From Saprospiraceae bacterium (GTDB lineage: Bacteria > Bacteroidota > Bacteroidia > Chitinophagales > Saprospiraceae), in the NCBI GenBank assembly GCA_020629715.1, contig JAHDCU010000005.1, forward strand, positions 1 through 64,000: 64,000 nt of DNA, written 5' to 3'. Below, piece by piece: positions 1 to 8,200 of this stretch (the stretch's first letter is position 1; every line of letters starts with the position of its first letter). The translations under genes were made by a program, and so were the position numbers. A model generated the notes under the pieces. It did no database searches. It was not told where the DNA came from and worked only from the letters and a program-made list of their open reading frames with translations.

Positions 1-17
1 CGAAGAAAGCCCCAGAT

Positions 18-65
18 ACATAACAAATTATTTTAATACTTTATCAACAGGCTCATGTGTTATGT
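18..65 (-). repeat. attC-like site of the lipoprotein cassette (short, divergent)
   Basis: On the minus strand an ACATAAC box (65-59) lies 8 nt past the stop of the lipoprotein gene and a GTTATGT box (24-18) closes the site. The span is only 48 bp and the palindromic core of the other two sites is missing, so the site is shortened, degenerate or of another type. The R'' box and its three following bases match the cassette's own 5' end (955-964), which is the reason for accepting it. Confidence 0.5.
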
Positions 66-72
66 CCAGTAT

Positions 73-936
73 TCAATTACAGTCTTGTATTATTTGATTT
101 CCATCGAATTTTGATTCATACATCGACTTTTTTATTTGGAAGTTGAATGGGTGATTCATTTGTTCAATTTTATCTTTTAAAAAGCAAAACTGTTCTATTT
201 CAAAATCTCCAATTAAAGTGGTATTGTTCAAAATATTATCCCCATTTAGATTGTTTAGCCACATAACATTTGAATCAAATGGTTTTTTAACTTCAATAGT
301 TACTTCACAAGAGTTTTCTGATATACCAAATAGGATTGAGTTTGAATTTATAAAATCAAAATCCATAAGTACTTTTTCACATCTTTCAGAAATACTTTCT
401 TCTATGGTTACTTGGTTTAAGAAAGGATTAAGCCTAAAGTTAAGTATGCTGTAATTCTTCAAATTCAGCATTTGAATAATTTTGAGTAATTCGTTGTCGA
501 TTATATCTATTCCATAATTTGTGATTTCTCTTAGATAGTTTAGATCAACTTCCTCCAAATCAGAATTTCCTGTGATAAGAAGATTGTTACTTATTTTCTC
601 AAGTCTGGGAAGATTTACGTTTCTTAATTTTTTATTTCCTCTGATTTCTAATTCGTTGACTACATTTAGACTAGATAACGTTAAGACTTCTATGTTACTA
701 TTTTGAAAAATCAATTTCCCGTTTATTCTTTCAATATTTTGCAAAGATTCTAAATCAGATATGTCAAATCCTATTGTTATATCTCCTTCAAATTCTGTGA
801 CATTTTGTAAATCACTGTTAAGTTTATTTAGTTCCTCTTGTGTTGTCCAATAATCTATAATAATTGATGTCTGTTCATTATTACTCGAGCAAGAGTTTAG
901 GAATACAATTACAAAAGAAAAGTATAGATACTTCAT
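73..936 (-). CDS. Lipoprotein with receptor L-domain-like repeats
   Basis: A 287-residue protein starting MKYLYFSF with a hydrophobic stretch and lipobox LNSC, so it is probably a lipoprotein exposed on the cell surface or facing the periplasm. The middle (about residues 45-190) carries repeated short strands such as EGDITIGFD, LESLQNIERINGKL and LEIRGNKKLRNV, which resemble receptor L-domain or leucine-rich solenoids. No catalytic motif is seen. The open frame continues upstream to 1014, but that part only translates the attC site (MTTAYPPSSETLG), so the ATG at 936 is preferred. This is the gene of the leftmost complete cassette; no promoter of its own was recognised. A binding role is inference. 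Confidence 0.65.
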   Translation of the reverse strand: MKYLYFSFVIVFLNSCSSNNEQTSIIIDYWTTQEELNKLNSDLQNVTEFEGDITIGFDISDLESLQNIERINGKLIFQNSNIEVLTLSSLNVVNELEIRGNKKLRNVNLPRLEKISNNLLITGNSDLEEVDLNYLREITNYGIDIIDNELLKIIQMLNLKNYSILNFRLNPFLNQVTIEESISERCEKVLMDFDFINSNSILFGISENSCEVTIEVKKPFDSNVMWLNNLNGDNILNNTTLIGDFEIEQFCFLKDKIEQMNHPFNFQIKKSMYESKFDGNQIIQDCN

Positions 937-957
937 GATTTTTTTATTTATTATTGG

Positions 958-1026
958 ACATAACGGAATATGTATACCCAGCGTCTCCGACGAAGGAGGA
1001 TATGCTGTGGTCATACTGTGTTATGC
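958..1026 (-). repeat. attC-like site (69 bp) of the methyltransferase cassette
   Basis: Minus-strand R'' GCATAAC (1026-1020) contains the methyltransferase stop codon TAA; R' GTTATGT is at 964-958. Between them the strand folds into a long imperfect hairpin: GTAT/ATAC (972-975 with 1013-1016), ACC-CAGC with GCTG-T-GGT leaving unpaired bases at 1008 and 1012, and CTCC/GGAG closing a GACGAA loop. Unpaired bases on one arm only are typical of attC sites. The central part is identical to the site at 1756-1824. Confidence 0.75.
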
Positions 1027-1737
1027 ATATACCTTTTTTCCTTTTACTCCAGTCGCACATCCGAAGAAGTATTTCACCAGTTCCACTTTTAATCCTTGAT
1101 TTTCTAAGTGTATTTTGAATTTTTCGCAGTCCTTGAAACGTTCACAATAAATTCCCAACATTCTATAATCTATAGAATTACCCATAAATAGTTTTCCAAT
1201 AATTGGAATCATAAATTTCAGATAGAACATATAAGGAATCAAAAGAAATAGATTTTTTGGTTTTGATATTTCAACAAACGAGAATTGACCGTTAACCTTT
1301 AGTATTCTATTTACTTCTTTCGCCAATAATTTGAGTTGTTCATCTGAGAAAGTCTTAAGGCCGAATGTTGAAATTATATAATCTCCTGAATTTGTATCGA
1401 TTTCATTTTCTAGCACATTCTCTTCACGTATTGAAATTTTAAGCAATTTATAATTATTTGTTTTTTCTCTTGCTTTTTCGTTCATCTTTGGAGAAATGTC
1501 GACTCCTATCAGTGAATGATTATTTTTTGATTCTTTATTTACTAAGTTCCAAGTTTCTCCCATCCCTGACATCAAATCAAATCCTTTGTCAATTTTTGAA
1601 TTCCACTTAATTTGATTGATGCACTGTTTTCGCCATCGTTCAGTAAAGCCAAAAGATGATATATAATTTGCGCTTCCATACGTTTTAGACATACGGTTGA
1701 ATAAGCCTTCCACAAATTTTTCATCATATATATCCAT
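1021..1737 (-). CDS. UbiE/COQ5-type SAM-dependent methyltransferase
   Basis: A 238-residue class I methyltransferase. Motif I is DLMSGMGE (usually D-hydrophobic-x-GxGxG), followed by IGVDISPKM (motif II region), ISTFGLKTF and LKVNGQFSFVEISKP, which align with UbiE features NVTD/LKPGG/LEFSKP; GKLFMGNSIDYRML and FGCATGVKGKK match the UbiE C-terminus. Canonical UbiE methylates demethylmenaquinone or demethylubiquinone, but as a cassette gene this copy may act on another substrate. The ATG at 1737 is chosen because the longer frame to 1812 reads through the attC repeat. The stop codon lies inside the R'' box of the following attC site, as is usual for integron cassettes. Confidence 0.75.
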   Translation of the reverse strand: MDIYDEKFVEGLFNRMSKTYGSANYISSFGFTERWRKQCINQIKWNSKIDKGFDLMSGMGETWNLVNKESKNNHSLIGVDISPKMNEKAREKTNNYKLLKISIREENVLENEIDTNSGDYIISTFGLKTFSDEQLKLLAKEVNRILKVNGQFSFVEISKPKNLFLLIPYMFYLKFMIPIIGKLFMGNSIDYRMLGIYCERFKDCEKFKIHLENQGLKVELVKYFFGCATGVKGKKVYA

Positions 1738-1755
1738 TTCTTTTTCCTTGGTTAT

Positions 1756-1824
1756 GCATAACGGATCTGGTGTACCCAGCGTCTCCGACGAAGGAGGATA
1801 TGCTGTGGTCACACCTTGTTATGC
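1756..1824 (-). repeat. attC-like site (69 bp) of the two-gene cassette
   Basis: R'' GCATAAC (minus 1824-1818) begins 4 nt past the stop of the upstream gene; R' GTTATGC is at 1762-1756. It has the same length and architecture as the site at 958-1026. The outer stem reads GGTGT/ACACC here and GTAT/ATAC there, an A-T to G-C compensatory change (974/1014 against 1772/1812), so pairing has been kept while sequence drifted. Confidence 0.75.
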
Positions 1825-1828
1825 CTCG

Positions 1829-2629
1829 TTACCATTTTAAGTTTATTGCCTCAATTTTCATTTTAGCAATTTCTAATTTTATTTTCTTTTTATATAGTTC
1901 GCTCAATTTCTGATACTCAATTTTTAATTGCCCATCAGATAAAGAGGTTAATACTTCATTGCTTTTAAACTTACAGATATTAAGAACTAATTGATTGAAT
2001 TTTTCACTTAATTCTTCAATATACTTAGCATCATCTACAAAGTCCTTTTTCGTCAATTTTAGTTTCTCACCCATTTTGAACTCTTTATACTCCAAAGGAT
2101 ATTTTGGATTAGGGTAGCCATTATTATGCTTGCATGTATTTACAATCCAATTAATTCTTTTGAGTTTGCTTGTTATATGCCAATGTTTGTTGAGATCAAT
2201 ATCAAATTCCTTTTTAGCAAACTTTATTAAGCTTATTCCATCTCCCCAAGATTCTGAAAAGTGTTCTTGGAATTTTGGAAGTATTTGAGTTACATATCCT
2301 TCATACTTGTGAAAAATTGAAATATATCCTAATCGAACTGTTTCATAAAAATTTGATCTTAGATGTTCATCTGTTATTGTTAGATACTTCTTATATCTTG
2401 ATTTTCTCCAAAGCTGATTAGTTTGATGGGTTAACTTTGATGTACGTGGCAGGAATTCGGTAGAGAACAGAGAAATCATTTGTTGTATTTCAAATCTGTT
2501 GATAATTATGGATTGGAATAATTCAACTGCTTTAGGACTCGAAAGGAAGTTTGACTTTTCATCAGCTTTGATTGTTTCACTGATAATTAAATCTAAAAGA
2601 TTGTCAATATTTTTCTTTTTTCCTTTCAA
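1829..2629 (-). CDS. Cassette protein of unknown function, helical, possibly HEPN-like
   Basis: A 266-residue, Lys-rich, probably all-helical cytoplasmic protein without signal peptide. Not recognised as a known family. The stretch RINWIVNTCKHNNG (about residues 158-171) resembles the conserved arginine-to-KHN segment of HEPN-like helical domains of stress and defence systems, but it does not strictly fit the R-x4-6-H ribonuclease motif, so this is a weak hint. It is the second gene of a cassette, 22 bp after the upstream gene and therefore probably cotranscribed, and it is followed 4 nt later by attC. Its ATG at 2629 is the first in the frame. Confidence 0.55.
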   Translation of the reverse strand: MKGKKKNIDNLLDLIISETIKADEKSNFLSSPKAVELFQSIIINRFEIQQMISLFSTEFLPRTSKLTHQTNQLWRKSRYKKYLTITDEHLRSNFYETVRLGYISIFHKYEGYVTQILPKFQEHFSESWGDGISLIKFAKKEFDIDLNKHWHITSKLKRINWIVNTCKHNNGYPNPKYPLEYKEFKMGEKLKLTKKDFVDDAKYIEELSEKFNQLVLNICKFKSNEVLTSLSDGQLKIEYQKLSELYKKKIKLEIAKMKIEAINLKW

Positions 2630-2651
2630 TTGTTTTTGGGAGTTTTAATTG

Positions 2652-3227
2652 TTAGTCACTTAAATCAAAGTGTAAAAGATAATTTTCGTTTTCATTGCTA
2701 AAAAGTATGTCTAAATAGTTTATTCCTCCCCAGTGATAATAAAGATCACCACAAATTTCTCCACTATATTTATATGCTTTGACAGACTTTGAATAGAAGT
2801 ATACTTTAAGTAACTCTATTAAATCAAGTGATAATAAATTTGGTTTGTCTTCCCAAACTCTCATTTTACTTTCCTCCTTAATCGTATTGGTGATTGTTGT
2901 TCCTGTCCAAAAATCAATTTCTCTTGCAAGATTAATTTCCCAATTTTCTATTTCAATTAGTTCAATTCCTTTGCTTATCAATTCTTCAACTTCTTGATGA
3001 GATTTATATCTCTTTGATTCTTTATTTACGAACCTATTAAAACTTTCTCTTAGTTCATTAAATAGGCTTTCTTTTAAAGAAGGTCCATCTTCCAATCTTT
3101 TAAAATAATAATTGAAACCAACTTCATAAGTTGTATAATCTCTTAATAAAGCTATTGGAGACAAGTATCCATTGATGAAATTCTCATCTATTTTAATTAG
3201 CTCATCATTTTGGTTGTATGGATTCAT
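2652..3227 (-). CDS. Cassette protein of unknown function (first gene of a two-gene cassette)
   Basis: A 191-residue soluble protein starting MNPYNQND; no signal peptide or membrane segment. It is acidic and aromatic-rich, ending NYLLHFDLSD after a run of strands (CGDLYYHWGGINYLDILF). The composition recalls small immunity-type proteins, but no family is recognised. It begins 18 nt inside the cassette after the GTTATGC box and is followed 22 bp later by the helical gene at 2629-1829. Two adjoining unknown genes carried as one cassette could form a functional pair such as toxin-antitoxin or effector-immunity; that is inference from position only. Confidence 0.55.
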   Translation of the reverse strand: MNPYNQNDELIKIDENFINGYLSPIALLRDYTTYEVGFNYYFKRLEDGPSLKESLFNELRESFNRFVNKESKRYKSHQEVEELISKGIELIEIENWEINLAREIDFWTGTTITNTIKEESKMRVWEDKPNLLSLDLIELLKVYFYSKSVKAYKYSGEICGDLYYHWGGINYLDILFSNENENYLLHFDLSD

Positions 3228-3244
3228 CTTTTTATTCTAATGAG

Positions 3245-3319
3245 GCATAACTCAGTTATAACTGGAACAAACTTCCCGTTTAATATCCAAAATAGGAATT
3301 AATGTGGAAGTTTGTTCCA
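3245..3319. repeat. Right boundary of the cassette array: R' box plus 57-nt palindrome (attI or divergent attC candidate)
   Basis: The GTTATGC box (minus 3251-3245) starts the rightmost cassette. Immediately upstream is an imperfect palindrome with perfect 14-bp arms TGGAACAAACTTCC (3263-3276) and GGAAGTTTGTTCCA (3306-3319), plus inner arms TTAATATCC/GGAATTAA that leave one base unpaired. There is no matching RCATAAC box at the far end, so it is not a standard attC. It could be the attI-equivalent, a diverged attC or a terminator. Confidence 0.45.
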
Positions 3320-3663
3320 ATTTAATTTTTCCTAGAATATGTATCTTACTTGTCTACGTATAAGCTATACTTCCCTTCCTGTTATATTAAAAATAGTAAA
3401 TTCTCTGTAATATTTCTTTGGGTAAATTCAAAAGGAAAATCCTTCATAGCTGACTAGTTCGAAGGAGGCATTGAGTTGCTTTGCTCAGTGCTTTTAGGGG
3501 TGTAGTAGTTTTGTCACCATATTTTTTCCATGAAGTTTTGTGCTTACCTATATATTCAAGTAGATGTAGAGTAGATACATGGATGGATTTTCATTTTGGT
3601 CCTTTGTAATCTGTGCTTCAGCTGCTCGTATTTACATAACAAACCATTGTACTAAATTTATCC
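3320..3663. other. Noncoding stretch between cassette array and glucan locus
   Basis: No convincing gene. Two small inverted repeats are visible: TCCTTC/GAAGGA (3440-3445 with 3461-3466) and GCATTGAG/CTCAGTGC (3468-3475 with 3484-3491, one G-T pair) followed by TTTT, a weak terminator-like element. No good TAnnTTTG box was found near the start at 3664. A leader or promoter for the downstream operon is likely but cannot be placed. Confidence 0.4.
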
Positions 3664-5025
3664 ATGAAGATTTTTTTTCGCATAATCATGCTTTTTGGTT
3701 TTGTATGCATCATGAGCCATTTGGTACAAGGACAGATCATGGTGGAAAAAAAAGATGATGGATTTTTATTAAAAATTAACGGACAAAGAGTCATGATCAA
3801 TGGTATGAATTGGGACTATATTCCGATTGGCTACCATGCAGTGAATGCAGACTTTTGGTCTAAGTCTGAGGATGTAATCAAAGCGGGACTCGATGCAGAA
3901 ATGAAGCTGCTCAAAGAGATGTATGTCAATGCCATACGTCACTACACAGGCATACCATCCAAATGGATAAAGTACATATATGAAGAACACGGTATCTACA
4001 CGATGCTCAATCATCCTTTTGGTCGATATGGCATTATGCTGGATGGTAATTGGGAGCCATTGACTGATTATGCCGACCCCAAAGTTCAAGAGGTATTGCT
4101 TCAAGAGGTGAAAGATTTGGTAATAGAATATCAAGATACTCCAGGCCTATTGCTCTATCTTTTGGGAAATGAGAATAACTACGGTTTATTTTGGGAAGGA
4201 TCAGAAACAGAAGATATACCGGTAGATGATACTCAAAAAGCTAAAATTGGAGAACTACGGGCTAGACCCATGTATAAGTTGATGAATAATGCCTGCCAAC
4301 TCATCAAAACATTAGATACCGATCATCCAGTTGCTATTTGTAATGGTGACCTCGTTTTTATAGATATCATTGCTGAGGAATGTAGCGATGTTGACATTTA
4401 TGGAACCAATGCCTATCGGGGAGCTTCCTTTGGGGATATGTTTGAGCTTGTTCAAGAAAAACTAGATAAACCAATCCTATTTACGGAGTTTGGCGCAGAT
4501 GCCTATAATACTTTGACCAAGGCTGAAGACCAATTAGCACAGGCGTCTTATATGGTAGCCAACTGGAAAGAGATCTATCAGCAAGCGGCAAGTAAGGGTA
4601 GAGTGGGTAATTCTATCGGTGGATTTACATTTCAATTTAGTGATGGATGGTGGAAATATGGATTCGATTTTAGGATCAATGAACATATACATGATGATAA
4701 CGCCTCTTGGGAAAATGGAGGTTATCAAAATGATTTCATAAAAGGTCAAAATAATATGAATGAAGAGTGGTTTGGCATATGTGCCAAGGGGCCGACTAAC
4801 GAACATGGTCTGTATACCCTATATCCAAGAGCCGCCTATTACGCTTTGCAAAAGGTGCATGAACTCGATGTATATGATCCAAATACAACTACTGAAATTA
4901 TTGAGCAGCACTGTGATGAGGTCATGAACTCAATAGAAGAGCAAATAAATAAAAGTAGATATTATCCATTATCGAGCATACAATTTCAATGGATTTTGAT
5001 GCTTAGTTGCTTAGATGGACTATGA
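3664..5025 (+). CDS. Secreted clan GH-A glycosidase, GH2 TIM-barrel-like
   Basis: 453 residues with an N-terminal signal peptide (MKIFFRIIMLFGFVCIMSH...QGQ). The domain is a (beta/alpha)8 barrel of the GH2 C-terminal-domain type: acid/base candidate E170 in LGNENN and nucleophile candidate E275 in FTEFGAD, with the RHYTG and NHPFGRYG segments between strands. The N-terminal beta-sandwich domains of full GH2 enzymes are absent. It heads a same-strand cluster with phosphorylase, GH17, GH30 and a sugar symporter, so a beta-glucan substrate is inferred. The last 25 residues (SRYYPLSSIQ onward) look unlike a folded tail; a frameshift or truncation near 4960 is possible. Confidence 0.7.
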   Translation: MKIFFRIIMLFGFVCIMSHLVQGQIMVEKKDDGFLLKINGQRVMINGMNWDYIPIGYHAVNADFWSKSEDVIKAGLDAEMKLLKEMYVNAIRHYTGIPSKWIKYIYEEHGIYTMLNHPFGRYGIMLDGNWEPLTDYADPKVQEVLLQEVKDLVIEYQDTPGLLLYLLGNENNYGLFWEGSETEDIPVDDTQKAKIGELRARPMYKLMNNACQLIKTLDTDHPVAICNGDLVFIDIIAEECSDVDIYGTNAYRGASFGDMFELVQEKLDKPILFTEFGADAYNTLTKAEDQLAQASYMVANWKEIYQQAASKGRVGNSIGGFTFQFSDGWWKYGFDFRINEHIHDDNASWENGGYQNDFIKGQNNMNEEWFGICAKGPTNEHGLYTLYPRAAYYALQKVHELDVYDPNTTTEIIEQHCDEVMNSIEEQINKSRYYPLSSIQFQWILMLSCLDGL

Positions 5026-5207
5026 TCTCTGCGACATGATATTTTTAGATTAAAGGCGGCCTTTGATTGGAGTCTAATTTTATATATTCGGCGCCGATTA
5101 TAAAGCAAAAAACGATTGTTTCAATCGGTAGATAAATATGTAGTCTTTTCTCTTTGGTGAGAGGACAGAATTCAAAAATGTTGATAAAACGATAAGAAGA
5201 TTTGACG

Positions 5208-8200
5208 ATGACGAATAGTAAAACTGACGAAAACCAAACTTTAAAACAAGTGCTCATGGACGGAGAGCAATTTTTCATTATTGAAAACAATGATGATTTA
5301 CGCCCTTTTTTCATGAGTATTGTAAGTGATAGCAATCACTGGATGTTTATCTCTAGCAATGGAGGACTGAGTGCAGGTCGTACCAACTCAGAACATGCAC
5401 TTTTCCCATACTATACCGATGATAAGATTACAGAGGCGGCGGAGATTACAGGTAGCAAATCCATTTTTATGGTGGACACTGCAGGTACACAAAAGCTTTG
5501 GGAGCCGTTTTCTATCCGTCAAGAAGGATTATACCATACTACTCGTAACCTGTACAAAAATGTATATGGCAATAAAGTAATGTTCGAAGAGATCAATCAT
5601 GATCTCAATCTCAAGTTTAGATATCAGTGGAACTCCAGTAATAGATTTGGATTTGTCAGAAAATCTGAGATTACTAATCTAGGATCAGAAGAGATAACAA
5701 TTTCTTTATTGGATGGAATCCAAAATATATTGCCGGCTAATGTAGACAGTGGACTGCAAAATGCTTCAAGTAATTTGGTAGATGCATATAAAAGAAGTGA
5801 GCTTCATAGCGATAGTGGTATCGGTATATTTGCCCTAAGTGCAATCATAGTAGATCGAGCAGAACCTAGCGAATCTCTAAAAGCAAGTATAGCATGGAGT
5901 ATAGGTATTGAAAAACCAACCATACTACTGTCTTCTCAGCAGTTATCTAAGTTTAGACAAGATGGTATAGTAGAAGGAGAGACGGATGTGAAAGCCGAAA
6001 AAGGAGCATATTTTATTCATGACAAAATTGCTTTGGAAGCTGATCAATCCAAGAGCTGGTCAATTATTGCTGACGTCAGCAAGACACAATCAGACGTCGT
6101 AGCATTGGCGGAGACCATTGTGAATACCACTGATCTACCTCAAGTCATTGATCGTGATATTCAAGCTGGGACGAGCCACCTCATCGAGCTTGTAGGTAGT
6201 GCAGATGGATTACAGTTATCCGCTGATCATCTTCGCGATACGCGTCATTATTCCAATACCCTTTTCAATATCATGCGTGGCGGTATATTTGATGATAGTT
6301 ATATGATTATGAAATGGGACTTTGAGCAGTACGTGTCCAAAGCCAATAAACAATCGTATCGACGTAATGCTGCCTTTTTTGCACAGATGGAGGAGCGTTT
6401 CTCGATTTTTCAATTACAAGAAAGACTATCTACTGTACAAGACCCTGATTTCAAGAGACTCTGTATCGAGTATCTCCCATTGTGCTTTAGCCGTAGACAT
6501 GGCGACCCAAGTAGACCTTGGAACAAGTTTTCGATCAATACTCAAAATGAAGACGGTTCCAAAATTTTAGATTATCAGGGCAACTGGAGGGATATATTCC
6601 AAAATTGGGAAGCACTTGTCATGTCTTATCCTGCTTTTGTAGAGGGGATGATTCATAAGTTTTTGAATGCATCTACCTTCGATGGATACAACCCGTATCG
6701 AGTGACCAAAGATGGTTTTGATTGGGAGAGTATAGAACCAGATAATCCTTGGTCCTACATCGGCTATTGGGGAGATCATCAGATTATCTATCTACTCAAG
6801 TTATTAGAGCTGTACAACAATCACTATCCGGGAGCATTGGCCTCTAGTTTTGAAGAAAATATCTTCGTATATGCCAATGTACCCTATAAGATCAAAAGCT
6901 TTGAGGAAATTCTCCAAGACTCTAAGGAAACCGTAGATTTTGATGGTGCTCTTGAAAAACAACTCGAGTATGATAGACACCAAATGGGTGCCGATGGAGC
7001 ATTAATCAAAAATGCATCCGGAGATATTCATCATGTCAATTTTATAGAGAAAATATTAGCTACATTATTAGCTAAGCTGTCCAACTTTATCCCAGAGGCA
7101 GGTATCTGGATGAATACGCAACGACCAGAATGGAACGATGCCAATAATGCCTTAGTTGGTAATGGTGTATCCATGGTAACCCTGTACTACATCCGTAGAT
7201 TCATTGTATTCATGAACGATCTACTAGACACTGCAAAGACCAGTGAAGTACATATATCTTCAGAGCTATTTAGCTTTTATCGTAGTATTGCTTCTATCAT
7301 GGCATCAAGCCTAGAAAAATTAGGTACTGCAGTAAGCGATGCTGATCGTATGAGCATCACAGCGCAGCTTGGAGAAGCAGCTAGCGACTATAGATGGACC
7401 ATATATCGCAAAACGTTTAGCGGAAGCTCCGATAAGCTACCTCTTACATCATTGAAGCAGTTTTTGGCAGATAGTTTGAAGCTAGTAGAGCACTCAATCA
7501 ATGCTAATCAGCGGACGGATAAACTCTATCATGCCTACAACTTGATGACTGTCGAAAATAACAAGGAGATATCTGTCTCTTACCTGAGTGAGATGTTAGA
7601 AGGTCAAGTAGCCGTGCTTAGCTCAGGATATTTATCACCTGCAGATGCACTTGAAGTATTGCATGCATTGAAAGCAAGCAAGCTGTTTAGACCTGATCAA
7701 TACAGTTATATCCTTTACCCAAATAAAGAGTTGCCAGGCTTTTTATCAAGAAACACGGTGCCATCAGCATCAGTGAATGGTTCTGAGTTATTGACACAAA
7801 TGATCAAGGATGGCGTAAGAGATATCGTGGAGCAAGATGTTAAGGGTGCATATCATTTCAATAGTAATTTCAAAAATGCTAATGACCTCAAAGATGCTTT
7901 AGATGGTCTCGGAGATGGTAGTTATGCAGCGCTGGCAGATCAAGATAGAGATCATGTATTACAAGCATTCGAAGAGGTATTCAATCATAAGGCTTTTACA
8001 GGTAGATCAGGCACATTCTATGGCTACGAGGGACTTGGATCGATATACTGGCACATGGTTTCTAAATTACAATTGGCGGTTCAAGAATGTTGTATACAAG
8101 CCATACATGAGGGAGCGGATGCCGCAACGATCGGTGGATTGCTTGATCACTATTACGAAATAAGTGCAGGCATAGGAGTACATAAGCCGCCAAAATTGTA

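Larger units (their letters stand above)
18..3251 (-). mobile_element. Integron-type gene cassette array (CALIN-like, no integrase in window)
   Basis: Three minus-strand cassettes lie head to tail, each bounded by a GTTATGY box (R') at its 5' side and a RCATAAC box (R'') just behind the last stop codon. Each cassette's first 10 bases (counting the preceding G) equal the reverse complement of its own R'': GTTATGTCCA (964-955 against 59-68), GTTATGCATA (1762-1753 against 1020-1029) and GTTATGCCTC (3251-3242 against 1818-1827). Every match stops at base 11, and bases 7-10 differ between cassettes. This is what insertion of circular cassettes by an integron integrase leaves behind. DNA here appears more AT-rich than the flanking core genes. 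No integrase lies on the right, so this is either the end of an array continuing leftward or a cluster of attC sites lacking an integrase. Confidence 0.75.

Noticed and set aside
218-454. 78-codon plus-strand frame inside the lipoprotein gene
   Set aside because: Antisense shadow without any family trait.
937-1014. Upstream extension of the L-domain lipoprotein (MTTAYPPSSETLG...)
   Set aside because: It translates the attC site; the lipoprotein signal begins at 936.
1738-1812. Upstream extension of the methyltransferase with the same 13 residues
   Set aside because: Same cause: an open frame through attC. The family match begins at 1737.
5045-5335. 96-codon minus-strand frame before the phosphorylase
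   Set aside because: Overlaps the phosphorylase start and lacks protein-like features.
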